Below are positions 39,337 to 47,278 of a stretch of 64,000 bases of DNA, one piece after another (within the stretch, counting starts at the first letter, position 1; each line of letters opens with the position of its first letter). The notes below the pieces were generated by a model. The model made no database searches. It was not told the origin of the DNA and worked only from the letters and a program-made list of their open reading frames with translations. The translations under genes were made by a program, and so were the position numbers. The stretch comes from Martinezella tropici (GTDB taxonomy: Bacteria > Pseudomonadota > Alphaproteobacteria > Rhizobiales > Rhizobiaceae), in the NCBI RefSeq assembly GCF_008370325.1, contig NZ_VNIP01000009.1:62001-126000 (forward strand), written 5' to 3'.

Positions 39337-39458
39337 TCAAAATCCCATCTTGCTGGTCTTCAGCGGGATATTGGATTCGGTCGTATTGATGCCGTTGATG
39401 AGCCTGATCCGGCGCAGCGTCTCGTCGAAGGAGGCACGGTCGCATTAAGATCGTCCAT
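39337..39458 (-). pseudogene. Remnant of an Lrp/AsnC-type regulator
   Basis: On the minus strand a start at 39458 gives MDDLNAT, like the N-termini of Lrp/AsnC regulators, but 15 or so bases later the frame is lost. In a second frame, ending in TGA at 39339-39337, the sequence reads DRASFDETLRRIRLINGINT then TESNIPLKTSKMGF, like the C-terminal end of the Lrp effector domain. About 110 codons of HTH and RAM domain between them are missing. The pattern fits an internal deletion with a frameshift. Lrp-type regulators often lie divergent to arginase genes in this group (ArcR in Agrobacterium), which supports the reading. A chance match is not excluded. Confidence 0.5.
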
Positions 39459-39479
39459 ATGCTAGTCATTCTGCGCAAT

Positions 39480-39495
39480 CAGACTGATCAATCTG
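39480..39495. promoter_or_regulatory. Candidate operator in the arginase upstream region
   Basis: CAGACTGATCAATCTG is a 16-bp palindrome with one mismatched pair, centred on TGATCA, about 200 bp before arginase and just upstream of the Lrp-like remnant. Lrp/AsnC proteins bind such dyads, but the assignment is inference. Confidence 0.35.
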
Positions 39496-39693
39496 TCGAA
39501 ACTCAGTTGATTTTGGACAATTTTCCATCTTTTTGCTGTCATCCAGACAATTGATAATGCACGCCAACGTAATTCAGACCGGTTCGGCTCTTCATGGACT
39601 ATCCGAACTGGTCTATCTCATTGTTTTCATGCCGTCCCGGGCAAAGCCGCTGCTGGCTTTTCCGGAATCGCTCTAACCCTCGGAGCAATGCCG

Positions 39694-40629
39694 ATGAATA
39701 CGCAATCCACCCCCGTTACCCTGATCGGCGTTCCCCTGGAAGAAGGCTCCGGCCGCCGCGGCGCCGGCATGGGTCCGAGGGCGCTCCGCATCGCCGGCAT
39801 CGAAACCACGCTGATCGAGCTTGACCATCGCGTCACCGACAGCGGCGACCTGCATCCCGTTCCGGCAGCGGACCTTCCGGAGCATCCACAGGCCCATAAT
39901 CTGAAGATCGTCGGCGCTTTCACGCGCGCACTGGAAGCAAAGGTCTATGACGTTGCATCATCGGGCGGCTTTCCGCTGATCCTCGGCGGCGATCACAGCC
40001 TGTCCATGGGCAGCGTCTCCGGCATGGCGCGCTATGCCGCGGAGGCCGGCCGGCCGCTCTTCGTACTCTGGCTGGACGCGCATTCCGATTTCAATTCGCC
40101 GGCCACCTCGCCATCAGGCAATATTCACGGCATGCCCGTCGCCTTTTTCTGCGGTGAAGCCGAGATAGAGGGCGTTCTGCCGGCCGGCCGTCCGTTGGTC
40201 GACCCGACGAAGGTCTTCCAGGTCGGCATCCGCTCCGTCGATCCGCGCGAGCGCGAGGAAATCCGCGAGCACGGCGTCAACGTCTTTGACATGCGTTCGC
40301 TCGACGAGCAGGGCGTGGCCGCCATCATGCGCAAGGTGCTCGATGCCGTCAGCGAAGCCAACGGCCTGCTGCATGTGAGCTTCGACGTCGATTTCCTCGA
40401 TCCAGACATCGCGCCGGGCGTCGGCACGACCGTACCGGGCGGCGCCACCTATCGCGAGGCGCATCTCATCATGGAAATGCTCTCCGACAGCAATCTCGTC
40501 TCGTCGCTCGATCTCGTTGAGCTCAATCCTTTCCTCGACGACCGCGGCAAGAGCGCCCGCGTCCTAGTGGAGATGGCCGCAAGCCTCTTCGGCCGTCGCA
40601 TCTTCGATCGCCCGACGCGGGCCGCCTGA
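39694..40629 (+). CDS. rocF: Arginase
   Basis: A 311-residue manganese enzyme that splits arginine to ornithine and urea. Metal motifs are visible: ILGGDHSLSMGSVSGM, WLDAHSDFNSP with NIHGMP after it, and SFDVDFLDPDIAPGVGTTVP, and the end LDLVELNPFLDD matches arginase. The ATG at 39694 (MNTQSTPVTLIGVPLEEGSG) is preferred over the ATG at 39688 because GGAG lies 8 bases from it and only 2 from the other. Agrobacterium and other rhizobia use it to draw nitrogen and carbon from arginine. The expected ornithine cyclodeaminase is not adjacent; cheW follows. The symbol arcA is also used. Confidence 0.93.
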   Translation: MNTQSTPVTLIGVPLEEGSGRRGAGMGPRALRIAGIETTLIELDHRVTDSGDLHPVPAADLPEHPQAHNLKIVGAFTRALEAKVYDVASSGGFPLILGGDHSLSMGSVSGMARYAAEAGRPLFVLWLDAHSDFNSPATSPSGNIHGMPVAFFCGEAEIEGVLPAGRPLVDPTKVFQVGIRSVDPREREEIREHGVNVFDMRSLDEQGVAAIMRKVLDAVSEANGLLHVSFDVDFLDPDIAPGVGTTVPGGATYREAHLIMEMLSDSNLVSSLDLVELNPFLDDRGKSARVLVEMAASLFGRRIFDRPTRAA

Positions 40630-40762
40630 GGGCGGTCCCCGCTTCCCTGGAAGCCTGTCCAGTCGAAACCGCTTGTATAGATTTATGTTTGAGCAATCTT
40701 CTTGCTCTATCGTGGCATGAACACGTCGGATTCGGCGTCACGGTTCAACGGGAAGAACGTTC

Positions 40763-41239
40763 ATGGCCACGATCAATTCCACCAGCTTCAGCGGCGAGAC
40801 TCTGGAGATCATTGCCTTCCGGCTGCATGATCAGGAATTCTGCGTCAAGACCACGACGATCCGTGAAATCCGGGGCTGGGCACCGTCCACGCCAATTCCG
40901 CATGCCCCGGCCGATGTCATCGGCGTCATGAACCTGCGCGGCTCGGTCATCCCGATCATCGACCTTGCCTACAAGCTCGGCATGCAGAGCACGGTTGCCA
41001 ACGAGCGCAGCGCCATTGTCGTCGCCGAAGTGCACAACATGGTCATCGGCATGCTGGTCGATCGCGTCTCCGACATTCTGACGATCGCCTCCAGCCAGGT
41101 GCAGCCGGTTCCGGAAGTCACGGCATCCTTCGATCGCGCCTATTGCGAAGGCATCATCGCGACAGAGAATGGAATGATCTGCTTCCTGAACCTTGCCAAG
41201 ATGTTCAAGGAAAACGAAACGGACGAACTCGCCGCGTAA
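40763..41239 (+). CDS. cheW: Chemotaxis coupling protein CheW
   Basis: A 158-residue CheW-domain protein that links methyl-accepting receptors to the histidine kinase CheA. The two beta-barrel halves are seen in IIAFRLHDQEFCVKTTTIRE, VMNLRGSVIPIIDLAYKLGM and IGMLVDRVSDILTIASSQVQ, with FLNLAKMF at the end. No signal or transmembrane segment, so it is cytoplasmic. No other che gene lies in the window, so it stands outside the main chemotaxis cluster, as second CheW copies often do in rhizobia. A strong terminator follows. Confidence 0.93.
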   Translation: MATINSTSFSGETLEIIAFRLHDQEFCVKTTTIREIRGWAPSTPIPHAPADVIGVMNLRGSVIPIIDLAYKLGMQSTVANERSAIVVAEVHNMVIGMLVDRVSDILTIASSQVQPVPEVTASFDRAYCEGIIATENGMICFLNLAKMFKENETDELAA

Positions 41240-41262
41240 CTTTGCAGGCCGATTTTTTTAAA

Positions 41263-41292
41263 GAAGCCGCTCCGGCCTTTCGGGGCGGCTTC
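41263..41292 (+). terminator. Terminator hairpin after cheW
   Basis: GAAGCCGCTCCG (41263-41274) pairs along its length with CGGGGCGGCTTC (41281-41292) around a 6-nt loop, followed by GTCCTTTTCC. The T run is broken, so termination may be partial. It lies between converging genes and could serve both. Confidence 0.7.
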
Positions 41293-41312
41293 GTCCTTTT
41301 CCAAAGGATTGC

Positions 41313-42974
41313 TTAGCCGAAGAGAGCGTAGGTGCTCTTGATCGTCACCCACACGCCCCAGAGCAGCGGAATGCCGACGAGCGCCCAGGCGATCAGCGCC
41401 TTGCCGTCGAAGCCGCCCGTGCCGATGCCAAAGGAGCCGGTGGGGCTGGCATTGGCGGCAGCGGTCTTTGCCCGCAGCGCGGCGACCTCCTCGTCCGACA
41501 TGAACCATTTGTCCGAGAGCGGCTTGACCAGCGAATTGGCAATCAAGCCCAACGCCAGCATGCCAGCAAGGATATACATGGTGAAAGTATACAGCTGGGC
41601 ACCTTCCACGCCCGCCGCCTTCTGCGCTTCGCGGATATAGTTGACAACCACCGGCCCGATGATGCCGGCCGTCGCCCAGGCCGTCAGCAGCCGGCCATGA
41701 ATGGCACCCACGAACTGCGTGCCAAAGATATCGGCGAGATAGGCCGGAACCGTGGCAAAGCCGCCGCCATACATCGAGAGGATGATGCAGAGCGCGCCGA
41801 CGAACAGCACTTTGCTATGGATGCCGGCCGCCCAGGGAGCTAGGACATAGAGCGCGATGCCGATGACGAAGAAGCAATAATAAGTGTTCTTGCGGCCGAT
41901 CTTGTCGGAGAGCGACGCCCAGAAGAAGCGACCGCCGATATTGAAGAGCGACAGCAGACCGGCAAAGCCGGCGGCGATGGCAGCGACGGTGGCGACCTGA
42001 TCCTTGCTGAGATCGGCGAATTTCACGTCGGGCAGGCCGATCAGGGAGCCGCCGAAGATCTCCTGCAGCATGGGCGAAGCCATGCCGATGACGCCGATGC
42101 CAGCCGAGACGTTGAGGCACAACACCGCCCAGATGAGCCAGAACTGCTTGGTCTTGTGGGCGTCGCGGAGATGCACATGCTTCGTCGTGATCATCGAGCT
42201 CTTGGCGGCGGGCGCCATCCAGCCTTCCGGACGCCAGCCGGCCGGCGGCAGGCGATAGCCGAAAGCGCCGCCCATCATGAAGACGAAATAGATCGCCGCC
42301 ATGACGATGAAGGTCTGCCAGACGCCGACCGAACCATCGGTGCGGAAGCTGTTCATCAGAAGGCTCGCGAGCGGCGCGCCGATCATCGCGCCGCCGCCAA
42401 AACCCATGATCGCCATGCCGGTCGCCATGCCGCGCCGATCGGGAAACCATTTGATCAGCGTCGAAACCGGCGAGATGTATCCGAGGCCGAGACCAATGCC
42501 GCCAATGACGCCGGCGCCGATCCACATGATCCAGAGCTGGTGGAAAATGACGCCGATGGCCGCGATCACGATACCGCCGCACCAGCAGCAGGCGGCAACC
42601 GCGCCGGCCTTGCGCGGCCCGACCTTCTCCAGCCAGCCGCCCCAGATGGCGGCGGAGGAGCCGAGCAGCACGAAGAACAGCGTATAGATCCAGCCAAGAT
42701 CGCTGACGCGCCAATCGCAGCTCGTCGTGAACAGGGCGGTCAGGAGATTGAGGCTTGCGCATTCGGCCGGAGGTGGCGTCGAAGTCCCGAGCGCCTTGGA
42801 GAGCGGCAGCCAGAAGACGCTGAAGCCATAGGCCATGCCGATGCAGAGATGGATTGCCAGCGCAGCAGGCGGCACGAGCCATCGGTTGAAGCCCGGCTTG
42901 GCGATGATGCGCTCGCGGTCGAGCAGACCCACCGTTGCCGTTCTCGCGGAAATATTCGTATCAGCAGCCGTCAT
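41313..42974 (-). CDS. OFA-family MFS permease (oxalate/formate antiporter-like)
   Basis: A 553-residue inner-membrane transporter with 12 predicted helices. It resembles the oxalate:formate antiporter family (OFA/OxlT): FNRWLVPPAALAIHLCIGMA, GYISPVSTLIKWFPDRRGMA with TGMAIMGFGGGAMIG, and SLFNIGGRFFWASLSDKIGR with KNTYY, the MFS loop motifs. The ATG at 42974 has GGAGGAG 6 bases upstream. It is 106 bp downstream of fdsD on the same strand, so it may be the last gene of the formate dehydrogenase unit and import formate or oxalate. That substrate is inference; some OFA proteins carry other monocarboxylates such as pyruvate. Confidence 0.82.
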   Translation of the reverse strand: MTAADTNISARTATVGLLDRERIIAKPGFNRWLVPPAALAIHLCIGMAYGFSVFWLPLSKALGTSTPPPAECASLNLLTALFTTSCDWRVSDLGWIYTLFFVLLGSSAAIWGGWLEKVGPRKAGAVAACCWCGGIVIAAIGVIFHQLWIMWIGAGVIGGIGLGLGYISPVSTLIKWFPDRRGMATGMAIMGFGGGAMIGAPLASLLMNSFRTDGSVGVWQTFIVMAAIYFVFMMGGAFGYRLPPAGWRPEGWMAPAAKSSMITTKHVHLRDAHKTKQFWLIWAVLCLNVSAGIGVIGMASPMLQEIFGGSLIGLPDVKFADLSKDQVATVAAIAAGFAGLLSLFNIGGRFFWASLSDKIGRKNTYYCFFVIGIALYVLAPWAAGIHSKVLFVGALCIILSMYGGGFATVPAYLADIFGTQFVGAIHGRLLTAWATAGIIGPVVVNYIREAQKAAGVEGAQLYTFTMYILAGMLALGLIANSLVKPLSDKWFMSDEEVAALRAKTAAANASPTGSFGIGTGGFDGKALIAWALVGIPLLWGVWVTIKSTYALFG

Positions 42975-43080
42975 GAACAACTCCTCCTTGGCTCAAAGAC
43001 CGGCACCCCTTCCCTCGACGGGAATCGCATTCGAAGATGGAGCCTCCACTCTCCACCCCAATGCACCATCAATGTTAGTA

Positions 43081-43347
43081 TTAAGCCGGCTTAATTTCTT
43101 CGGCCGGCGCGGGCTTGTGGATCAGCGGCGCTGCTTCCAGGACCAAAGGGCTCAACCCGCTATCTCCATGATCGATGATCGCGAAAAGCTGGCGCCGCAT
43201 GCGCGGCTCCCAGAATTTGTTGATATGCGTGGCAACGCCCTGAACCGCCTCGCCTGCGGGCTGAGTCTTGAAGAAAGTGGCGATCTGGTTCGCCATATAG
43301 ATGAGCCTTGTTTCGGTCTTGCCATGCGGCGTTTCGTCAGGCGACAT
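43081..43347 (-). CDS. fdsD: NAD-dependent formate dehydrogenase delta subunit
   Basis: An 88-residue FdsD protein: TETRLIYMANQIATFFKTQP, AVQGVATHINKFWEPRMRRQ, LSPLVLEAAPLIH. FdsD belongs to the soluble Mo-dependent FdsABGD formate dehydrogenase. Its exact role is unclear; in Rhodobacter it is needed for full assembly or activity. The ATG at 43347 overlaps the fdhD stop region by 11 bases. Confidence 0.9.
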   Translation of the reverse strand: MSPDETPHGKTETRLIYMANQIATFFKTQPAGEAVQGVATHINKFWEPRMRRQLFAIIDHGDSGLSPLVLEAAPLIHKPAPAEEIKPA

Positions 43348-44164
43348 CGGCGATGCTCCCCGGAATGATGCGATGCGGATGGGTGAAAATCTCAAAATCG
43401 TCGCCGCGCACCAGCGCTACCAGCGTCATGCCGGCTTCATCGGCTGTGCGGATGGCAAGCGCCGTCGGCGCGGAGATGGCGACAAGCACGGAACTGCCCA
43501 GTATCGCCGCCTTCTGCACCATCTCGACCGACAGTCGGCTGGTCACGGCCACGATACCCTCGCCACCCCTGCGGCCGGAGCGGATGACCGCGCCGCAGAG
43601 CTTGTCGAGCGCATTGTGCCGGCCGACATCCTCGCGCACGGCAAGCAGGCCCTCGGACGGGGTATAGAAGCCCGCACCGTGAATGGCATGAGTCTCGCGA
43701 TGCAGCGGTTGGGCGTCGTTCAGAAGCGCGATCGCGCTGACGATATCCTTCTGCGTCAGAGTCAGGGCGATCTTGGAAACGTCAGGCACCTTGCGCACGG
43801 CCTGCTCGATCGATTCGATGCCGCAGAGGCCACAGCCGACCGGGCCAGCCATATGGCGGCGGCGCAGCCGCAAGGCATCCGCAGCATCATCGACGAGAGT
43901 GATCTGCACGTCGATCCCCTGCTCGTCCTCGATCGGTTCAACGGCCGCGATCTGAGCGATATCGGTAATGATCCCCTCGGTCAGGCTGAAACCGACGGCG
44001 AAGTCCTCGATATCGGCGGGTGTGCCCATCATGACCGCATGCGAGGTGCCGCCATAGGAAAAGGCGATCGGCACTTCCTCGGGGACGATGCGGGTGCCCG
44101 AGCGCACCAGGCCATTGCGGCGGGCAGTTTCGGGGACGGTGGTGGTGGGCGTGAATTTGGTCAT
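43337..44164 (-). CDS. fdhD: Formate dehydrogenase accessory sulfurtransferase
   Basis: A 275-residue FdhD/FdsC protein that passes sulfur from a Cys desulfurase to the bis-MGD cofactor of formate dehydrogenase. The key Cys pair is in GPVGCGLCGIES (C-x-x-C form), and GAGFYTPSEGLLAVREDVGR with HNALDKLCG is the most conserved block. The start at 44164 (MTKFTPTTTVPETARRNG) fits the family; an upstream frame enters repeat DNA. It lies between fdsA, from which it is parted by a long inverted repeat, and fdsD, which it overlaps. Confidence 0.92.
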   Translation of the reverse strand: MTKFTPTTTVPETARRNGLVRSGTRIVPEEVPIAFSYGGTSHAVMMGTPADIEDFAVGFSLTEGIITDIAQIAAVEPIEDEQGIDVQITLVDDAADALRLRRRHMAGPVGCGLCGIESIEQAVRKVPDVSKIALTLTQKDIVSAIALLNDAQPLHRETHAIHGAGFYTPSEGLLAVREDVGRHNALDKLCGAVIRSGRRGGEGIVAVTSRLSVEMVQKAAILGSSVLVAISAPTALAIRTADEAGMTLVALVRGDDFEIFTHPHRIIPGSIADVA

Positions 44165-44180
44165 TGCATGACGGGGCGTG

Positions 44181-44376
44181 GAATACCCCCCTCTGTCGCT
44201 ATCGCGACATCTCCCCCACAAGGGGGGAGATTGTTCGGAGTTTGCGGCTCATTCCTCGCGAAACAATCAGCTGCTATTTCTACGGGCTCGAAGTTTGCTT
44301 GGATTGGGAGCGCACCACGAGTCACCAATCTCCCCCCTCGTGGGGGAGATGTCACGAAGTGACAGAGGGGGGTATC
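44181..44376. repeat. Large inverted repeat between fdsA and fdhD
   Basis: The left arm (about 44182-44232) and right arm (about 44326-44376) are some 50 bp each and complementary at roughly nine positions in ten. Each arm holds ACCCCCCTCTGTC, GACATCTCCCCCAC and GGGGGGAGATTG, and each arm also folds on itself (CTCCCCC/GGGGGAG). About 93 bp of unrelated sequence lies between. It matches a palindromic repeat class found in rhizobia. Confidence 0.8.
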
Positions 44377-44393
44377 TTTCCCCACGCTCAAAC

Positions 44394-47273
44394 TCACTCC
44401 GCTGCCTCCATCTTCCCGGCAATACGACGCGACTGCCGGGCCTGCTCGTCATAATCGACCTGCCACTGCGATGGACCGTTCGACGGCGAGACCTGTACGG
44501 CCGTCACCTTGTATTCCGGGCAGTTCGTCGCCCAGTCGGTATAGTCCGTCGTGATGACGTTTGCCTGCGTATCCGGATGGTGGAAGGTCGTGTAGACGAC
44601 GCCGGGGGCAACGCGGTCGGTAATCAAAGCCCTGAGCGTCGTGTCGCCGGAGCGGCTGCTGAGCCGGATCCAGTCGCCCTCACGGATGCCGCGCTGCTCG
44701 GCATCGTGCGGGTGGATTTCCAGGCGATCCTCCGCATGCCAGACGACATTCTCGGTGCGCCGCGTCTGGGCGCCGACATTGTACTGGCTGAGGATGCGCC
44801 CGGTCGTGAGCAACAGCGGGAAGCGCGGGCCGGTGCGCTCGTCGGTCGGGACATATTCCGTGCGGATGAACTTGCCCTTGCCGCGCACGAAGCCATCGAC
44901 ATGCATGATCGGCGAACCGAGCGGCGTCTTCTCGTTACAGGGCCACTGCACCGAGCCCATCTTCTCCAGATAATCGTAGGAGACGAGCGCGAAGCTCGGC
45001 GTCGTCGCGGCAATCTCGTCCATGATCTCGGAGGGATGTGTGTAATTCCAGCCAAGCCCCATGGCCTGCGCCATCTTCTGCGTTACCTCCCAGTCGGCAT
45101 AGCCGTTGCGCGGAGTCATGACCTTGCGCACGCGATTGATGCGGCGCTCGGCATTGGTGAAGGTGCCGTCCTTTTCGAGGAAGGTCGAACCGGGCAGGAA
45201 GACATGCGCATAATTGGCGGTCTCGTTCAGAAAGAGATCGTGGACGACGACGCATTCCATCGCCGCAAGGCCGGCTGCGACATGCTTGGTATCCGGGTCG
45301 GACTGGAGAATGTCCTCACCCTGGATGTAGATGCCCTTGAACGTGCCTTCCACGGCGGCATCCAGCATGTTCGGGATGCGCAGGCCCGGCTCGTTGTTGA
45401 GCTTCACGCCCCAGAGCTTTTCGAAGATATCGCGGGTCGCATCGTCGGAGATGTGGCGATAGCCCGGCAGCTCATGCGGGAAGGAGCCCATGTCGCACGA
45501 GCCCTGCACATTGTTCTGGCCGCGCAGCGGGTTCACGCCGACACCAGGACGGCCGATATTGCCGGTGACCATGGCGAGGTTGGCGATCGCCATGACCGTG
45601 GTCGAGCCCTGGCTGTGTTCGGTAACGCCGAGGCCGTAATAGATCGCGCCATTGCCGCCCTTCGCAAAGAGGCGAGCGGCACCGCGAACGAGTTCCGGAG
45701 AAACCCCGGTATATTTTTCCGTTTCCTCCGGGCTGTGCTGCGGCTCGGAAACGAAGGCGGCCCAGTCCTCGAATTCGGACCAGTCGCAGCGTTCGCGGAT
45801 GAACTTCTCGTCGAACAGGCCTTCGGTGACGATCACGTGCGCCAGCGCCGTCATCATGGCAACATTGGTGCCGGGCTTGAGCGGCAGATGATAGCTCGCC
45901 TCGACATGCGGCGTGCGCACCAGGTCGATGCGGCGCGGATCGATGACGATGAGCTTGGCGCCCTGGCGCAACCGCTTCTTCAGGCGCGAGCCGAAGACCG
46001 GATGACCGTCCGTCGGGTTGGCGCCGATGACGATGACGACATCGGAATGCTCGACGCTGTCGAAATTCTGCGTTCCGGCCGAGGTGCCGAAGGCCTGGCC
46101 GAGGCCGTAACCAGTCGGCGAATGGCAGACGCGGGCGCAGGTATCGACATTGTTGTTGCCGAAGCCGGCGCGCACCAGCTTCTGCACCAGATAGGTTTCC
46201 TCATTGGTGCAGCGCGAGGAGGTGATGCCGCCGATCGAATCGCGGCCATACTGATATTGCAGCCGCTTGAACTCGGTGGCGATATGGGCAAAGGCTTCGT
46301 CCCAGGTCACTTCGCGCCAGGGATCGGTCACCTTCTCGCGCACCATCGGGTTGAGAATGCGGTCCTTGTGGGTCGAATAGCCATAGGCGAAGCGGCCTTT
46401 GACGCAGGAATGGCCGCGATTGGCCTGGCCGTCCTTCCAGGGCACCATGCGCACCAGCTCCTCGCCGCGCATCTCCGCCTTGAAGGAGCAGCCGACGCCG
46501 CAATAGGCGCAGGTCGTGACCACCGAATGTTCCGGCTGGCCGATCGAAATCACCGATTTCTCGGTCAGCGTCGCGGTCGGGCATGCCTGCACGCAGGCGC
46601 CGCAGGAAACGCACTCGCTGTCGATGAAATTCTCGTGCATGCCGGGCGAAACGCGCGAGCCGAAGCCGCGGCCCTCGATGGTCAGCGCGAACGTGCCCTG
46701 CACTTCCTCGCAGGCGCGCACGCAGCGCGAGCAGACGATGCACTTCGAAGGATCATAGGTGAAATAGGGGTTGGACTCGTCTTTCGGCATCCATTTCAGA
46801 TTGATGTCGCCGTTGTTGCGCGCCTTGACGTGGTTCTCGCCCTCGTAGCCGTAGCGCACATCCCGCAAGCCGACGGCTCCGGCCATATCCTGCAGCTCAC
46901 AATCGCCATTGGCGGCGCAGGTCAGACAGTCGAGCGGGTGGTCGGAGATATAGAGCTCCATCACGCCGCGGCGAATGTCCTTCAGCCGGCCGGTCTGCGT
47001 ATGCACGACGATGCCGGGTGCCACAGGCGTGGTGCACGAGGCCGGCGTGCCATTGCGGCCTTCGATCTCGACGAGACAGAGGCGGCAGGAGCCGAAAGCA
47101 TCGACCATATCGGTGGCGCAGAGCTTCGGCACCTGAATGCCTGCTTCCATCGAGGCACGCATGATCGACGTCCCCTCGGGGACGCTGATCTCACGCCCGT
47201 CGATGGTCAGCGTCACCATGGTTTCGGAGGTGGAGGCCGGCGTGCCGTAATCGATTTCTGGAACGAGGGACAT
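44394..47273 (-). CDS. fdsA: NAD-dependent formate dehydrogenase alpha (catalytic) subunit
   Basis: A 959-residue molybdopterin oxidoreductase that oxidises formate to CO2. A NuoG-like N-terminal part carries [2Fe-2S] Cys (GSCRLCLVEIEG), then ferredoxin-like [4Fe-4S] sites (CIVCSRCVRACEEVQG; CVSCGACVQACPTATL). The catalytic part begins at CAYCGVGCSFKAEM, a [4Fe-4S] site. The active-site Cys that ligates Mo, where some relatives have selenocysteine, is in TCARVCHSPTGYG at residue 383. The rest shows ALAHVIVTEG, PGVGVNPLRGQNNVQGSCDM and C-terminal molydopterin dinucleotide-binding blocks. fdsB ends 5 bp upstream. Confidence 0.96.
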   Translation of the reverse strand: MSLVPEIDYGTPASTSETMVTLTIDGREISVPEGTSIMRASMEAGIQVPKLCATDMVDAFGSCRLCLVEIEGRNGTPASCTTPVAPGIVVHTQTGRLKDIRRGVMELYISDHPLDCLTCAANGDCELQDMAGAVGLRDVRYGYEGENHVKARNNGDINLKWMPKDESNPYFTYDPSKCIVCSRCVRACEEVQGTFALTIEGRGFGSRVSPGMHENFIDSECVSCGACVQACPTATLTEKSVISIGQPEHSVVTTCAYCGVGCSFKAEMRGEELVRMVPWKDGQANRGHSCVKGRFAYGYSTHKDRILNPMVREKVTDPWREVTWDEAFAHIATEFKRLQYQYGRDSIGGITSSRCTNEETYLVQKLVRAGFGNNNVDTCARVCHSPTGYGLGQAFGTSAGTQNFDSVEHSDVVIVIGANPTDGHPVFGSRLKKRLRQGAKLIVIDPRRIDLVRTPHVEASYHLPLKPGTNVAMMTALAHVIVTEGLFDEKFIRERCDWSEFEDWAAFVSEPQHSPEETEKYTGVSPELVRGAARLFAKGGNGAIYYGLGVTEHSQGSTTVMAIANLAMVTGNIGRPGVGVNPLRGQNNVQGSCDMGSFPHELPGYRHISDDATRDIFEKLWGVKLNNEPGLRIPNMLDAAVEGTFKGIYIQGEDILQSDPDTKHVAAGLAAMECVVVHDLFLNETANYAHVFLPGSTFLEKDGTFTNAERRINRVRKVMTPRNGYADWEVTQKMAQAMGLGWNYTHPSEIMDEIAATTPSFALVSYDYLEKMGSVQWPCNEKTPLGSPIMHVDGFVRGKGKFIRTEYVPTDERTGPRFPLLLTTGRILSQYNVGAQTRRTENVVWHAEDRLEIHPHDAEQRGIREGDWIRLSSRSGDTTLRALITDRVAPGVVYTTFHHPDTQANVITTDYTDWATNCPEYKVTAVQVSPSNGPSQWQVDYDEQARQSRRIAGKMEAAE

Positions 47274-47278
47274 GGATC

